A stretch of 54,545 bases of DNA from RGIG8748 sp045539515 (GCA_045539515.1 JAZQFN010000061.1:1-54545), one strand, 5' to 3'. Positions 8,059 through 17,599 are shown, counted from the first letter of the stretch. Translations and numbers: made by a program. The notes: generated from the letters alone by a model not told the origin.

Positions 8059-10086
8059 ATGATTCAAGTAGACAGTGCCCTTAACAGTCTTAAGAAAAAA
8101 GACCCCGGACTTGAGGCATTCTTTGATGATGTAAGAATGCATCTTGACAGGTACAACAACATGCGTTGGAACCTTTGCCACGATGGCGAAATAGTTGATG
8201 TGGCAAACGGATACGAGTATTTTGGATTTCACAAAACAAGAACAGGCTGGGTATTTCGTGAGTGGTTACCCGGTGCCGATAAAGTTTGGCTTTACGGCGA
8301 TTTTAATAACTGGCAAAAATACGAACATCCCCTAAATAACATTGGCGACGGTGTATGGGAAATTAAGCTTAAAGGCAAGGACGCCTTAAAGCACGGGCAG
8401 AATATAAAGCTTCTTGTAGGCAGACAGGGAAGTGTTTTTGAAAGAATCCCGGCATATATCAGACGTGCTGTAATGGATGAGAAAACTCACCGTCTTTGCG
8501 GTCAGATATGGATGCCGGAAAAACCCTTTAAGTGGTCAGACGGCAGATGGTACAAAAAGCGCAGTCACAGCGTACCTTACATATACGAAGCTCATATCGG
8601 TATGGCACAGGAGGAGGGCAGAGTAGGCACCTACAGAGAGTTTGCCGACTTAAATCTGGAATGGATACATAGCCTTGGATACAATACAATTCAACTTATG
8701 GCAATTGGTGAACATCCTTACTATGCTTCCTTTGGTTATCAGGTTACAAACTTTTTTGCACCTTCCCACAGATACGGAACTCCCGAGGATTTAAAATACC
8801 TTATTAACAAAGCTCACAAGCTTAATATTGCTGTACTTCTTGACGTAGTGCACAGTCATTCCTGCCCAAATGAAGGGGAGGGTTTAAACCTACAGGATGG
8901 TACCGATACGCAGTATTTTTTACCCGGTGACAGAGGCTGGCACAGCGCTTGGGGTACTAAATGTTTTGATTACGGAAAACCCGAAGTGTGTCACTTTTTA
9001 CTATCCAATCTTAAATATTGGCAGGAGGAATTTCACTTTGATGGTTTCCGCTTTGACGGTGTAACCTCAATGCTCTACGAAAATCACGGACTTGGGGATG
9101 CATTTACAAACTACGGTCAGTATTATTCATATAATACAAATGTGGATGCCAGGGTGTATCTTACCCTTGCAAATGAGGTAATACATTCTGTAAATGATAA
9201 AGCCATAACCATTGCAGAGGATATGAGCGGTATGCCCGGTATGTGTCTTGCAAGAGAAGATGGCGGTTTTGGTTTTGACTACAGGCTTTCTATGGGTATT
9301 CCGGATATGTGGATTAAACTCATTAAAGAACAACCTATGGAAAATTGGGATGTAATGTACATATGGAGTGAGCTTACCGGCGGTCGTCCCGGTGAAAAGA
9401 CCATTTCTTACTGTGAATCCCACGATCAGGCACTTGTGGGGGATAAAACCATAATCTTCCGTCTTGCCGATGCCGAAATGTATACCGGTATGAATAAGGA
9501 TTATCATAGTCCTGTTATTGATACTGCAATAGATATGCATAAGCTCATAAGATTTATTACTCTTAGCCTTTCCGGTGATGGTTATCTTGACTTTATGGGT
9601 AATGAGTTTGGTCACCCCGAATGGATTGATTTTCCACGTGAAGGTAACAACTGGAGCTATCATTATGCTCGAAGACAATGGTCTTTGGTCAATAATGACA
9701 ACCTAAAATTTATGTGGCTTGCAAACTTTGACAGAGATATGATACATTTTGCTCTGGAAAATGATTCCTCCATGAACATAAAACCTTCGAGTCTTTGGCT
9801 TGACCAGCAGAAAAATATTATTATTTTCAAGCGTGGTGAGCTTGTGTTTATATTCAATATGCATCCGACAAATTCTTATGAGGATGTATTTATTAACTGT
9901 GATCTTATAGGTGGCGGAAGATATAAGGTTGTATTTACTTCCGACGATGAAGCCTATGGTGGTCAGGAGAGAATTTCTAAGAATTATGTTTATAGCGCAG
10001 GCAAAGATGAATTCGGCTTCGGTTTCAGAATGTATATGCCTTGCCGTACTGTTGCTGTTATCAAAAAGCATCGTGGCGATAAATAA
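8059..10086 (+). CDS. glgB: 1,4-alpha-glucan branching enzyme (GH13_8 type)
   Basis: A 675-residue enzyme that makes alpha-1,6 branches in glycogen. An N-terminal CBM48-like domain (GWVFREWLPGADKVWLYGDF) precedes the GH13 barrel. Catalytic residues are D333 in FRFDGV, E387 in IAEDMSG and D456 in ESHDQALVGDKT. GNEFGHPEWIDFPRE is the signature of the plant/animal-like GH13_8 branch rather than the common bacterial GH13_9 type. I chose the ATG at 8059 because TAGGAG ends nine bases before it; the ATG at 8050 overlaps that site. No other glycogen gene is adjacent. Confidence 0.95.
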   Translation: MIQVDSALNSLKKKDPGLEAFFDDVRMHLDRYNNMRWNLCHDGEIVDVANGYEYFGFHKTRTGWVFREWLPGADKVWLYGDFNNWQKYEHPLNNIGDGVWEIKLKGKDALKHGQNIKLLVGRQGSVFERIPAYIRRAVMDEKTHRLCGQIWMPEKPFKWSDGRWYKKRSHSVPYIYEAHIGMAQEEGRVGTYREFADLNLEWIHSLGYNTIQLMAIGEHPYYASFGYQVTNFFAPSHRYGTPEDLKYLINKAHKLNIAVLLDVVHSHSCPNEGEGLNLQDGTDTQYFLPGDRGWHSAWGTKCFDYGKPEVCHFLLSNLKYWQEEFHFDGFRFDGVTSMLYENHGLGDAFTNYGQYYSYNTNVDARVYLTLANEVIHSVNDKAITIAEDMSGMPGMCLAREDGGFGFDYRLSMGIPDMWIKLIKEQPMENWDVMYIWSELTGGRPGEKTISYCESHDQALVGDKTIIFRLADAEMYTGMNKDYHSPVIDTAIDMHKLIRFITLSLSGDGYLDFMGNEFGHPEWIDFPREGNNWSYHYARRQWSLVNNDNLKFMWLANFDRDMIHFALENDSSMNIKPSSLWLDQQKNIIIFKRGELVFIFNMHPTNSYEDVFINCDLIGGGRYKVVFTSDDEAYGGQERISKNYVYSAGKDEFGFGFRMYMPCRTVAVIKKHRGDK

Positions 10087-10107
10087 AGTTATATGAATTT
10101 TTGCACT

Positions 10108-10145
10108 AAAAAACGGTGATGCGTTTTCGCATCACCGTTTTTTTG
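10108..10145. terminator. bidirectional terminator between glgB and manA
   Basis: AACGGTGATGCG, a TTTT loop and CGCATCACCGTT form a perfect 12-bp stem with A and T tracts on its two sides. It serves glgB on the plus strand and the converging manA gene on the minus strand. Confidence 0.85.
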
Positions 10146-10148
10146 ACA

Positions 10149-11171
10149 TTATATTTTAGGTGGACAGCATATCAATACCTTAGTATTTTTTAAAATTAGA
10201 TCGTCACATTCAGCTGAAATAAAATATTTATCTCCTTGTTTAAGTGGTATCTCTTCGCCTTTATAAATCATTGAGCCACCGTCTTTTGTAACAACCAAAG
10301 ATACAAAATAATCTCGGTTGAGGATGTATTCCTCACCGTTAAATTCTTCAAGCATAAAGCATGGTGTATCCTTATAGCCTACTATTTCTGTCAGTCCGTT
10401 ACGGCTTACAGGTTTAATAAAGCAATGCTCGTATACCTGTTCTCTGCTTCTTGGAGTATAGTCAAAGCAATCGAGCATTTTTTCTTCGCCTACACCATAA
10501 TGTATCTGATTTGGGGTTAATACTTCGCCTGCAATGGTTATCTTTTCTACTCTCATGGTAAAGTCACAAGGTTCTTGAATTTCAAGAAGGAAACAACCTG
10601 CACCTATGGCATGGGGGTAACCGCTTCTTACTAATATGGTATCTCCGGATTTTACTTCAAACTTATGCATTGCATCAAGCATACCTTGAATGTCCTGCTT
10701 TTGAAAGAGGTCATTCCAGACTTCTTTAGTAACATAATCCTTAAAGCCTATGTATATAACAGGCTTTTCACCGTTTACTTCCCGGGAATTAAGTATGTGC
10801 CAGGCTTCGGTTTTTCCTACGCTCACACCAAAGTTTTCCATGGCAAATTCAGCATTGGGGTGTACCTGAACACCCAGCCTTTCCATTGCATCAAGGAGCT
10901 TTGTAAGAAGCTTGGGTTCATTTCTATCTATGCCGAAATCTTTCGGTGTAATAACCTCTGTTATGGGCTTTATTTCACCGTCAATTTCCACAGAGGTTAT
11001 ACCTTCGCCTTCTATGTAGTTTTTGTTTACTGCCTGTACAAAAGAGCTTATCCAGTCTTCGGGTTTAAATGTGTCTTCTGCATTGTCCTTTCCCAAAAAC
11101 TTATCCATAAGATATCCGCCCCGGTAGGTTCGGTTTACTCTTGTTTCAAGCATTTTTAATGGTTTATCCAT
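10149..11171 (-). CDS. manA: mannose-6-phosphate isomerase, class I (first copy)
   Basis: A 340-residue zinc isomerase interconverting mannose 6-phosphate and fructose 6-phosphate. Cupin metal-site motifs are GVQVHPNAEFA, KTEAWHIL and RSGYPHAIGAG. The N-terminus (RTYRGGYLMDKFLG) is unlike the NIWGGSRL of the second copy at 21705, so the two are distant paralogues and their substrates may differ. The ATG shares one base with the stop of the SGNH hydrolase gene, with GAGGTG inside that gene as its ribosome binding site, so the two are translationally coupled. Confidence 0.88.
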   Translation of the reverse strand: MDKPLKMLETRVNRTYRGGYLMDKFLGKDNAEDTFKPEDWISSFVQAVNKNYIEGEGITSVEIDGEIKPITEVITPKDFGIDRNEPKLLTKLLDAMERLGVQVHPNAEFAMENFGVSVGKTEAWHILNSREVNGEKPVIYIGFKDYVTKEVWNDLFQKQDIQGMLDAMHKFEVKSGDTILVRSGYPHAIGAGCFLLEIQEPCDFTMRVEKITIAGEVLTPNQIHYGVGEEKMLDCFDYTPRSREQVYEHCFIKPVSRNGLTEIVGYKDTPCFMLEEFNGEEYILNRDYFVSLVVTKDGGSMIYKGEEIPLKQGDKYFISAECDDLILKNTKVLICCPPKI

Positions 11172-11803
11172 TATTTAAGCACCTCGCGAATTTTTGAATT
11201 AACAATTTCGGCAAGTAACTTGTAGCCATCTTCGTTTTGATGAACTGTGTCGGTGTAGGTTGCAAAACTTTCCAGAAGTGGGGTGTTGTATAAATCCGTT
11301 ACAGGCAAATCATATTTGGAAGCAAGCTCCAACACTGCCTCGTTACGGCTTATAACAAGGGAGTTTCTGTCGGAGAGTTCTTTGGTTTTGCTGTTTCTTA
11401 CAGGGGTAGTAAGGCAAAGGACAAGCTTAATTTCGGGATATTTCTTTTGAATGTGACATATTATTTTTTCGTAGTTATTTTTATAATCCTCGGTGGAAAG
11501 GTGCCATCCGTGAAGACCATTATTCATATGTATAAGCCTGTAATCCTTTGCCTGAGAAATCATAAGGTCAAGCTGTGGGATATACGCCGGATTATCCACG
11601 GCTTTTGAACTTGCCCATCCGTCTGTGTGATAACTGTCGTTTAATGCTTCTATTACCGGGAATCTGTAGCCCCTTGATATGGAATCTCCCACAAGCAGTA
11701 TTCTGGGTTTGTCGGTTTCGGGTACGTGGTCAAACCATATGTCGTCCCATTCATAGGTTTCAAGTGGGATATCTCTTGCGTTTTCTTCGTAAGTTAATGC
11801 CAT
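11171..11803 (-). CDS. SGNH/GDSL-family hydrolase
   Basis: A 210-residue cytoplasmic hydrolase, probably an acyl or carbohydrate esterase. Block I is LLVGDSISRGY (catalytic Ser), the block III region is IHMNNGLHGWHLS, and the C-terminal DTVHQNEDGYKLLAE supplies the Asp-x-x-His pair. No signal peptide is seen, so it probably deacylates imported oligosaccharides. GGAGAATTGTT precedes the ATG. It is coupled to manA and separated from the uronate operon upstream by a weak hairpin. Confidence 0.85.
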   Translation of the reverse strand: MALTYEENARDIPLETYEWDDIWFDHVPETDKPRILLVGDSISRGYRFPVIEALNDSYHTDGWASSKAVDNPAYIPQLDLMISQAKDYRLIHMNNGLHGWHLSTEDYKNNYEKIICHIQKKYPEIKLVLCLTTPVRNSKTKELSDRNSLVISRNEAVLELASKYDLPVTDLYNTPLLESFATYTDTVHQNEDGYKLLAEIVNSKIREVLK

Positions 11804-11864
11804 AACAATTCTCCTTTTTCAGCATAATGTTTAAAACTATATTACCATATCCTGAAATTAAAGT

Positions 11865-11899
11865 AAACAGCAAACTTAATTAAAAGTTTGCTGTTTTTA
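11865..11899. terminator. hairpin between SDR and SGNH genes
   Basis: AAACAGCAAACTT and AAGTTTGCTGTTT flank a six-base loop. The T run is better on the plus strand; on the minus strand it is TTTACTTTAATTT. It may only partly separate the uronate genes from the SGNH-manA pair. Confidence 0.55.
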
Positions 11900-11905
11900 A
11901 TTATT

Positions 11906-12757
11906 TTATACTCCGCTGTACGCAGAAAAACCACCATCAACCGGAATTACTACACCGTTTACAAAGCTCGATGCTTCATAGCATAGAAGGTACATAAGAG
12001 TTCCTATAAGTTCTTCCTTTTCTCCAAATCTGTCCATAGGGGTCTGAGAAATAATCTTTTTGGCTCGTGCACTTAAGCTTCCGTCATTATTTAACAGAAG
12101 TCCTCTGTTCTGATTTGTAAGGAAGAATCCGGGCGCAATAGCATTTACTCTTATGCCAACCTTAGAAAAGTGAACCGCAAGCCATTGTGTAAAGTTTGAA
12201 ATGGCAGCTTTTGCACCGCTGTAGGCAGGTATTCTTGTGAGGGGTGTAAATGCGTTCATTGAAGATATATTGATAATAGTGGCATCCTTCTTGCCCATAA
12301 GGTCATGAGCAAAAACCTGAGTGGGGAGAAGTGTTCCCAAAAAGTTCAGGTTAAACACAAATTCAATACCTTCGGGGTCCAGGTCAAAAAATGTTTTAAT
12401 GCCTTCCACACCTTCATCATCGGGGTTATAGTAGTCATTGGAGGTGCTTCCCTTGGGATTGTTTCCTCCGGCACCGTTTATAAGAATGTCAACTGTGCCA
12501 AATTCGGAGTTTATCTTGGTTTTTGCTTTTTCAAGACTTTCTTTCACAAGAACATTGCAGCCTATGCCTATTGCTCTTCCGCCGTTGACAGTTATATTTG
12601 CGGCAACGGTATTGGCAGAAATCTCATTAAGGTCTAGGATAGCAACATTTGCACCTGCCTTTGCTACAGCTTCTGCAAATGTAGAGCAAAGAATACCGCC
12701 GCCACCTGTAATTACGCAGGTTTTACCTCTTAAATCTATTTCAAATGGTAATTTCAT
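11906..12757 (-). CDS. SDR-family oxidoreductase, probable D-mannonate oxidoreductase
   Basis: A 283-residue short-chain dehydrogenase. The Rossmann glycine motif is TGGGGILCSTFAEAV, followed by VAILDLNE and the NINGAGG-like ILINGAGGNNP. The catalytic triad is Ser in ISSMNAF and Tyr/Lys in YSGAKAA. It follows uxuA by a single base, and SDR enzymes in this place usually perform the fructuronate/mannonate step. The non-homologous classical UxuB is absent. The substrate is inferred from the neighbour, not from a diagnostic residue. Confidence 0.8.
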   Translation of the reverse strand: MKLPFEIDLRGKTCVITGGGGILCSTFAEAVAKAGANVAILDLNEISANTVAANITVNGGRAIGIGCNVLVKESLEKAKTKINSEFGTVDILINGAGGNNPKGSTSNDYYNPDDEGVEGIKTFFDLDPEGIEFVFNLNFLGTLLPTQVFAHDLMGKKDATIINISSMNAFTPLTRIPAYSGAKAAISNFTQWLAVHFSKVGIRVNAIAPGFFLTNQNRGLLLNNDGSLSARAKKIISQTPMDRFGEKEELIGTLMYLLCYEASSFVNGVVIPVDGGFSAYSGV

Positions 12758-12758
12758 C

Positions 12759-13799
12759 CTATTTGCTCATCCTTTCGCAGGCTTCCCAAAGTCCGTTTAT
12801 GTATACTGCACCGAGAGCTCTGTCGAAAAGACCGTATCCGGGCTTGCCGGTTTCGCCCCATATCATTCTGCCATGGTCAGGACGGATGTAGCCGTCAAAT
12901 CCTTCGTCATAGTAGGCTTTAACTATACCGAATATGTCGAGGGAGCCGCATTCTGTTTTGTGAGCAGATTCTTCAAAGCACTTTTCACCGGTAATCTTTA
13001 TGTTACGGATATGTGCAAAGTGGATTCTGTCTGCAAAGCTGTGAACAAGGTCTATCATATCGTTGTTGGGGTCTACGCCAAGGGAACCGGAACAAAGAGT
13101 AAGACCGTTGTAAGGACTGTCATAGAGTTTCAAGAATCTTTCAAGGTTAGCTTTGTTGGTAATGATTCTGGGTAGGCCAAAAATACTCCAGGGTGGGTCA
13201 TCGGGATGTATTGCCATTTTAACTTTAACTTCTTCGGCTACCTTTATCACTCTGTCAAGGAAATATTTAAGATTATTCCAAAGGTCTTCTTCGGAAATAC
13301 CTTTGTATTTTTCAAGAAGAGCCTTCATACCTTCTTTTGTGTAGCTGGAATCCCAACCGGGGAGGGAAAGCTCACCCTTTAAGGGGTCCATCTTAAGAAC
13401 GGTTTCTTCAACGTAAATAAGTGCATTGGAGCCGTCGGGTAAATCCCAGGCAAGGTCAGAACGCGTCCAGTCAAATACGGGCATAAAGTTGTAGCATACG
13501 CAGTCTATGCCGGCTTTTGCAAGGTTTCTTAAAGTCTGGCAGTAGTTTTCTATGTAGCGGTCTCTGTCTCCGTCCCCGGTTTTTATGTCTTCGTGAACGG
13601 GTACGCTTTCTATTACGGAAAGCTCAAGTCCGGAGGCTTCTACAGTTTCCTTAAGCTTCATTATCCTCTCTAAAGGCCAAACTTCACCTACGGGTATATC
13701 GTATATAGCAGATACTATACCTTTCATACCGGGTATTTGTCTTATTTTTTCTAAGGTTACGGGATCATCTTCCCCGTACCATCTGAATGTCATTTTCAT
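12759..13799 (-). CDS. uxuA: mannonate dehydratase
   Basis: A 346-residue metal-dependent TIM-barrel enzyme that dehydrates D-mannonate to 2-keto-3-deoxygluconate. The N-terminus MTFRWYGEDDPVTLEKIRQI and the segments IHPDDPPWSIFGLPRI, LCSGSLG and YIRPDHGRMIWGE are characteristic of UxuA. Its ATG overlaps the stop of the Gfo/Idh/MocA gene (ATGA), so the two are coupled. Uronate isomerase, KDG kinase and aldolase genes are not in the window and would be needed elsewhere. Confidence 0.95.
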   Translation of the reverse strand: MKMTFRWYGEDDPVTLEKIRQIPGMKGIVSAIYDIPVGEVWPLERIMKLKETVEASGLELSVIESVPVHEDIKTGDGDRDRYIENYCQTLRNLAKAGIDCVCYNFMPVFDWTRSDLAWDLPDGSNALIYVEETVLKMDPLKGELSLPGWDSSYTKEGMKALLEKYKGISEEDLWNNLKYFLDRVIKVAEEVKVKMAIHPDDPPWSIFGLPRIITNKANLERFLKLYDSPYNGLTLCSGSLGVDPNNDMIDLVHSFADRIHFAHIRNIKITGEKCFEESAHKTECGSLDIFGIVKAYYDEGFDGYIRPDHGRMIWGETGKPGYGLFDRALGAVYINGLWEACERMSK

Positions 13800-14767
13800 T
13801 CTACTTTTCCTCCTTTTAGGGATTTTTCGTATATTGAATACATTGTTTCCATTGTGTTTTTAGCGGAATATATATCAAAATATTCGCCATTGTCGTAGTA
13901 ATTAACAAAGAGTCCAAGGTGACCAACACCCCAGCAAGCTTTGCCGTATACAGCCATTTCATCACTTGCAACTTTTTTGTCACCTACATAGAGTCCTTGC
14001 TCCATATAACGAACAGTTTTATTTTCAAATACAAATTCTATCTGTGGGAAATTAGTGTGGCTGTAGGCATTGGTTGCAAAAAATATTCCTACATTACCGT
14101 TTTTATATTTAAGTCTTGCAATGCAGGTGTCTTCAACCTCTATTACATCTTTTAATGAATAGTTGTGCATATTGGCATCCACATCAACAACTTCACCGCC
14201 AAGATAGCATAGAATATCAAGAGTGTGTATGGACTGATTTATAAGTACGCCACCGCCTTCTGTTGCCCATTTTCCTCTCCATTCGCCGCTGTCGTAGTAG
14301 CTTTTATCACGGCACCAGGTAACAAGTGCTTTTGTGGCTTTAAGTTCACCGAGTTCACCCGATTTTATAATTTCCTTAAGCTTTACCGCGCAGGGGTTAA
14401 GTCTGTTCTGGAACACCAGAGCAACCTTTTCTATTCCGGGTGTCAAAAGTAAATCTTCAAATTCATCTCTTGTTATGGCAATGGGCTTTTCGCAGATAAT
14501 TTCTTTATCTGCACCAAGAGCAGCCTTTACCATGGGAGCGTGAAGATAGTGGGGTGTACAGATATGCACACTGTGTACGTTTTCGTCTTTTAACACATCT
14601 TCGTAATTGTCATAGCACACAATGTCGGGATAAGCCTCTTTTGCATGCTTCAAAGCTTCCGGGTCAATGTCGCATACGCCGTAAAGGCGGGCATTTTTAA
14701 CCTGCTCAAGCGCATCGGCGTGTATTGGTCCTATGGCTCCGTAGCCTATAATGCAAACATTTTTCAT
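13796..14767 (-). CDS. Gfo/Idh/MocA-family oxidoreductase
   Basis: A 323-residue NAD(P)-dependent sugar oxidoreductase. The Rossmann motif is IIGYGAIGPIHADAL, the conserved catalytic-lysine motif is EKPIAIT, and GGGVLINQSIHTLDIL lies in the substrate domain. It is coupled to uxuA at its end and follows the epimerase gene by 27 bases. It resembles the C-terminal half of the fused protein at 15581 (both carry LEGGG/TEGGG...LINQ and CEKP), so the operon holds one free and one fused copy. The substrate is unknown. GAGGTGA precedes the ATG. Confidence 0.9.
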   Translation of the reverse strand: MKNVCIIGYGAIGPIHADALEQVKNARLYGVCDIDPEALKHAKEAYPDIVCYDNYEDVLKDENVHSVHICTPHYLHAPMVKAALGADKEIICEKPIAITRDEFEDLLLTPGIEKVALVFQNRLNPCAVKLKEIIKSGELGELKATKALVTWCRDKSYYDSGEWRGKWATEGGGVLINQSIHTLDILCYLGGEVVDVDANMHNYSLKDVIEVEDTCIARLKYKNGNVGIFFATNAYSHTNFPQIEFVFENKTVRYMEQGLYVGDKKVASDEMAVYGKACWGVGHLGLFVNYYDNGEYFDIYSAKNTMETMYSIYEKSLKGGKVE

Positions 14768-14794
14768 TGGGTATCACCTCGTATGTTAATTGTA

Positions 14795-15565
14795 TCAGCA
14801 AAAGCCCTTTGTTGTCAAGAAATCATAACTGTTTTTTAGAGATTGCACAGGATCATATTCACCCGCATCATCTCTTTCCACAAGGGCATACTTAGTGCCA
14901 GCTTTCTCACAGGCTTCTACAATCTTATCCCAGTCAAGATTTCCGTAGCCTACATCTGCCATTATAGGTTTGTGTTCTTTAAAGTCTATGTAGAAGTCCT
15001 TGAAGTGAACAGCCATAGCTCTCTTTCCAAGCTTTTCGATTATATCCACAGGATTTGCTCCGCCATGCTGAACCCAGTAGGTATCCACAGTAAAGTTAAA
15101 GGTTTCGGGGTCTGTACCTTCAACCAGTCTGTCCCATACCCATTTGCCTTCAAGCTTCAAAAACTCTCTGGAATGGTTGTGGTAGCAAAAATACATCCCT
15201 TCTTCTTTAAGCCTTTTGCAAGCCTTGTTTGCATTTTCAATAAATGCATTTAGTTTTTCAAGATTTATAAAATTTTCGTCGTTCATGCCTCCAAGACCGC
15301 AAAGCTTACATCCAAGGGCTTTGTTGTATTCTATTACGGCTTCAATGTTATTTACAAAATCATCGTAGGGTCTGTGGGTTATTACACATTCCAAACCGTA
15401 TTTGTCAAGGATTATCTTCATTTCTTTTGGGTCCAGGGGAGTTCCGGAAATCTGAACTGTTTTGTAACCGACTTCACTTACAGCCTTGCATAGAGTGTCA
15501 AAATCCCCAATGTTCTGTGTGAACTTTCTTACTGTAAAATACTGTGCACCAATTCTTTTGTCCAT
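14795..15565 (-). CDS. sugar phosphate isomerase/epimerase (AP endonuclease 2-like TIM barrel)
   Basis: A 256-residue xylose-isomerase-like TIM barrel. Metal-site candidates are in CYHNHSREF, FTVDTYWVQHGG, VHFKDFYID and ALVERDDAGEYDP. Proteins of this type epimerise or isomerise sugars, often next to Gfo/Idh/MocA enzymes with which they form oxidation-epimerisation-reduction or 3-keto-sugar pathways. It lies between the fused epimerase-oxidoreductase gene and the free oxidoreductase gene in one operon. GGAGATATATT precedes the ATG. Confidence 0.88.
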   Translation of the reverse strand: MDKRIGAQYFTVRKFTQNIGDFDTLCKAVSEVGYKTVQISGTPLDPKEMKIILDKYGLECVITHRPYDDFVNNIEAVIEYNKALGCKLCGLGGMNDENFINLEKLNAFIENANKACKRLKEEGMYFCYHNHSREFLKLEGKWVWDRLVEGTDPETFNFTVDTYWVQHGGANPVDIIEKLGKRAMAVHFKDFYIDFKEHKPIMADVGYGNLDWDKIVEACEKAGTKYALVERDDAGEYDPVQSLKNSYDFLTTKGFC

Positions 15566-15580
15566 AATATATCTCCTTTA

Positions 15581-17599
15581 TCAGTAAGTACCTTCTGTAT
15601 CAGCGTGTTGTTTTCTTGTGGTCTTTTTGTGTGTTGAGTTCTTTATTTTTTCCTGAAGCATGTCGTAGAATAAATCTTCATCCAAATTTTTAACATCCAC
15701 AGCTTTATCCAGCCAACTGCTTAAATGCATTGCATTGGAAATAGTAAGTCCTTTTATACCTTCTTCGCCATTTGCAATAAGGGTTCCACCTTTTAAAATT
15801 GTATTTGCAAAGGCTTTGAGCACACCGTTATGTTGTTCACCGCTACCTTCCTGCAGTGGAATCTTGCAATCCAAATAGGGGAGATTACCAAAAGATGCAG
15901 TACACTGTTTGTTGTATTCTCTTTCCGACATTTCATTACGCTTAAAGAAAAGTCCGTTTTCATCGGCAACAAGTATACCCATATCGCAGGCAATTTCAAG
16001 TCTGTTTGTTCCGGGGCTTTCGCCGGTTGAGGTAATGTACTGACCGGTGGTACCGTTTCCATATTCCATAAAGGCACATACATCGTCGTCAACTTCTATG
16101 TCATAGTATTTGCCGTAGCTTATTTTAGCATAGATTTTATCGGGCATACCAAACATCCACTGCCACAGGTCAAGCTGATGTGGGTTCTGATTTATTAGGG
16201 TTCCGCCGCCTTCAAGCTCCCAGGTGGAACGCCATGCACTGGAGTCGTGATAGGACTGGGGTCTGTACCAGTTGGTAACAATCCAGGTAATTCTCTTTAT
16301 GTGTCCAAGCTGACCGGATTCCACCAAATCCTTAATTTTACGGTACATGGGGTTAGTTCTCTGATTGTACATTATTCCAAAGACTTTGTCTTGCTTTTTG
16401 GCAGCTTCATTCATTTCACGAACCTGCTTTGTATATACGCCTGCAGGCTTTTCGCACATTACGTGAAGATTATAGTTAAATGCCATTATTACATATTTAG
16501 GGTGGTCATAGTGAGGAACAGCCACAAGCACGGAGTTAATAAATCCGCTTTTGTACATTTCTTCAACATCGGTAAATGTTGCAACATCAGGGTAAAGCTC
16601 TTTTGCAGCATTAAGTCTGTCGGGGTCAATGTCACAAATTGCACCAAGCTCCATGCCGGGTATATCACCCTTAAAAATTCTTGCAGCGTGGCTTGTACCC
16701 ATGTTACCAAAGCCTATAATACCAATTTTTACTTTATCCACTTTTTCTGTCTCCTTTGGCTTTTTTATTATATCGCAAAGTGCATTGTATGCAAGAGTAA
16801 AAGTTCCTTCTCCGCCTTCGGGAAGGTTTTCCATTTTGTCGTCAAGTTCAAGGTTGGAGAGCCCTTCAAAGCTTCCTAGGTGCGGTTCAAGGCTAAGATA
16901 ACCGTCGTAGCCATTTTCAAAGAGGCTATTTATTATGTAAGGTACATTTCCCTTGCCATAGCCTGCAGGAACAACCTTTCCGTCATCGAGAGCGTCCTTA
17001 ATATGTACATACTCGATGTAGTCCTTTAAAAGCTCATAGGCTTTTTTTGTATCTTCACCGCACTGTACGAAGTTTGCAGGGTCAAATACTGCTTTGAAGT
17101 TATTGCAGTAAAGATTATCCATGAGGTCTTTGCATCTTTCGGCTGTGTCGCCGTATATGCCTTTTTCGTTTTCGTGCAGAAGTATTAAATCATTTTCTTT
17201 TGCGACTTCAATAAGTCTTTTGAGCCTTGATATTACAAGAGAGCGTTCTTCCTCCAGCCATTGGGGTTCATCGTGGTAGAAGCTGAATATTCTTATGTAT
17301 TTTGCATCAAGAATTTTTGCAACCTTAATTACATTTTCAAATACTTCAAAATGGTCGCAGAAATCCTCTCTTATTTTGATTTTTCCTATAGGTGAACCTA
17401 TTGAAGACACCTTTATGCCGTGTTTGTCCATTTCGGCTTTAAGTTTTTTGGCTTCTTCCTCTGTAAGAGTAGAAATGTTTTTACCGTTTACACCTCTTGG
17501 CTCAAAGTATTTTATGCCAAGTTTGTTCAAAACTTCAAATTGAGTTTTGATATCCGATGCTATTTCATCGGAAAAACCGCTTATTTTAGAGTATGACAT
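15581..17599 (-). CDS. fused sugar epimerase / Gfo-Idh-MocA oxidoreductase
   Basis: A 672-residue two-domain protein. Residues 1 to about 270 are an AP-endonuclease-2-like TIM barrel (FEPRGVNGKNIS, LLHENEKGIYGD, FDPANFVQCGE, YVHIKDAL, YLSLEPHLG). A linker near 275-295 leads into a Gfo/Idh/MocA oxidoreductase (IGIIGFGNMGTSHAARI, MCEKPAGVYT, LEGGGTLINQNPHQLDLW). The chain is open throughout with no sign of a frameshift. The fusion suggests that the keto intermediate is passed between the two sites. The start follows AGGAGGATAATT; the frame extends five codons further without a better site. It is the first gene of the minus-strand operon. Confidence 0.9.
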   Translation of the reverse strand: MSYSKISGFSDEIASDIKTQFEVLNKLGIKYFEPRGVNGKNISTLTEEEAKKLKAEMDKHGIKVSSIGSPIGKIKIREDFCDHFEVFENVIKVAKILDAKYIRIFSFYHDEPQWLEEERSLVISRLKRLIEVAKENDLILLHENEKGIYGDTAERCKDLMDNLYCNNFKAVFDPANFVQCGEDTKKAYELLKDYIEYVHIKDALDDGKVVPAGYGKGNVPYIINSLFENGYDGYLSLEPHLGSFEGLSNLELDDKMENLPEGGEGTFTLAYNALCDIIKKPKETEKVDKVKIGIIGFGNMGTSHAARIFKGDIPGMELGAICDIDPDRLNAAKELYPDVATFTDVEEMYKSGFINSVLVAVPHYDHPKYVIMAFNYNLHVMCEKPAGVYTKQVREMNEAAKKQDKVFGIMYNQRTNPMYRKIKDLVESGQLGHIKRITWIVTNWYRPQSYHDSSAWRSTWELEGGGTLINQNPHQLDLWQWMFGMPDKIYAKISYGKYYDIEVDDDVCAFMEYGNGTTGQYITSTGESPGTNRLEIACDMGILVADENGLFFKRNEMSEREYNKQCTASFGNLPYLDCKIPLQEGSGEQHNGVLKAFANTILKGGTLIANGEEGIKGLTISNAMHLSSWLDKAVDVKNLDEDLFYDMLQEKIKNSTHKKTTRKQHADTEGTY

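Noticed and set aside
9127..9678. Minus-strand 183-codon open frame within glgB
   Set aside because: Antisense shadow of the branching enzyme; low-complexity product with many His and Ile residues and no start signal.
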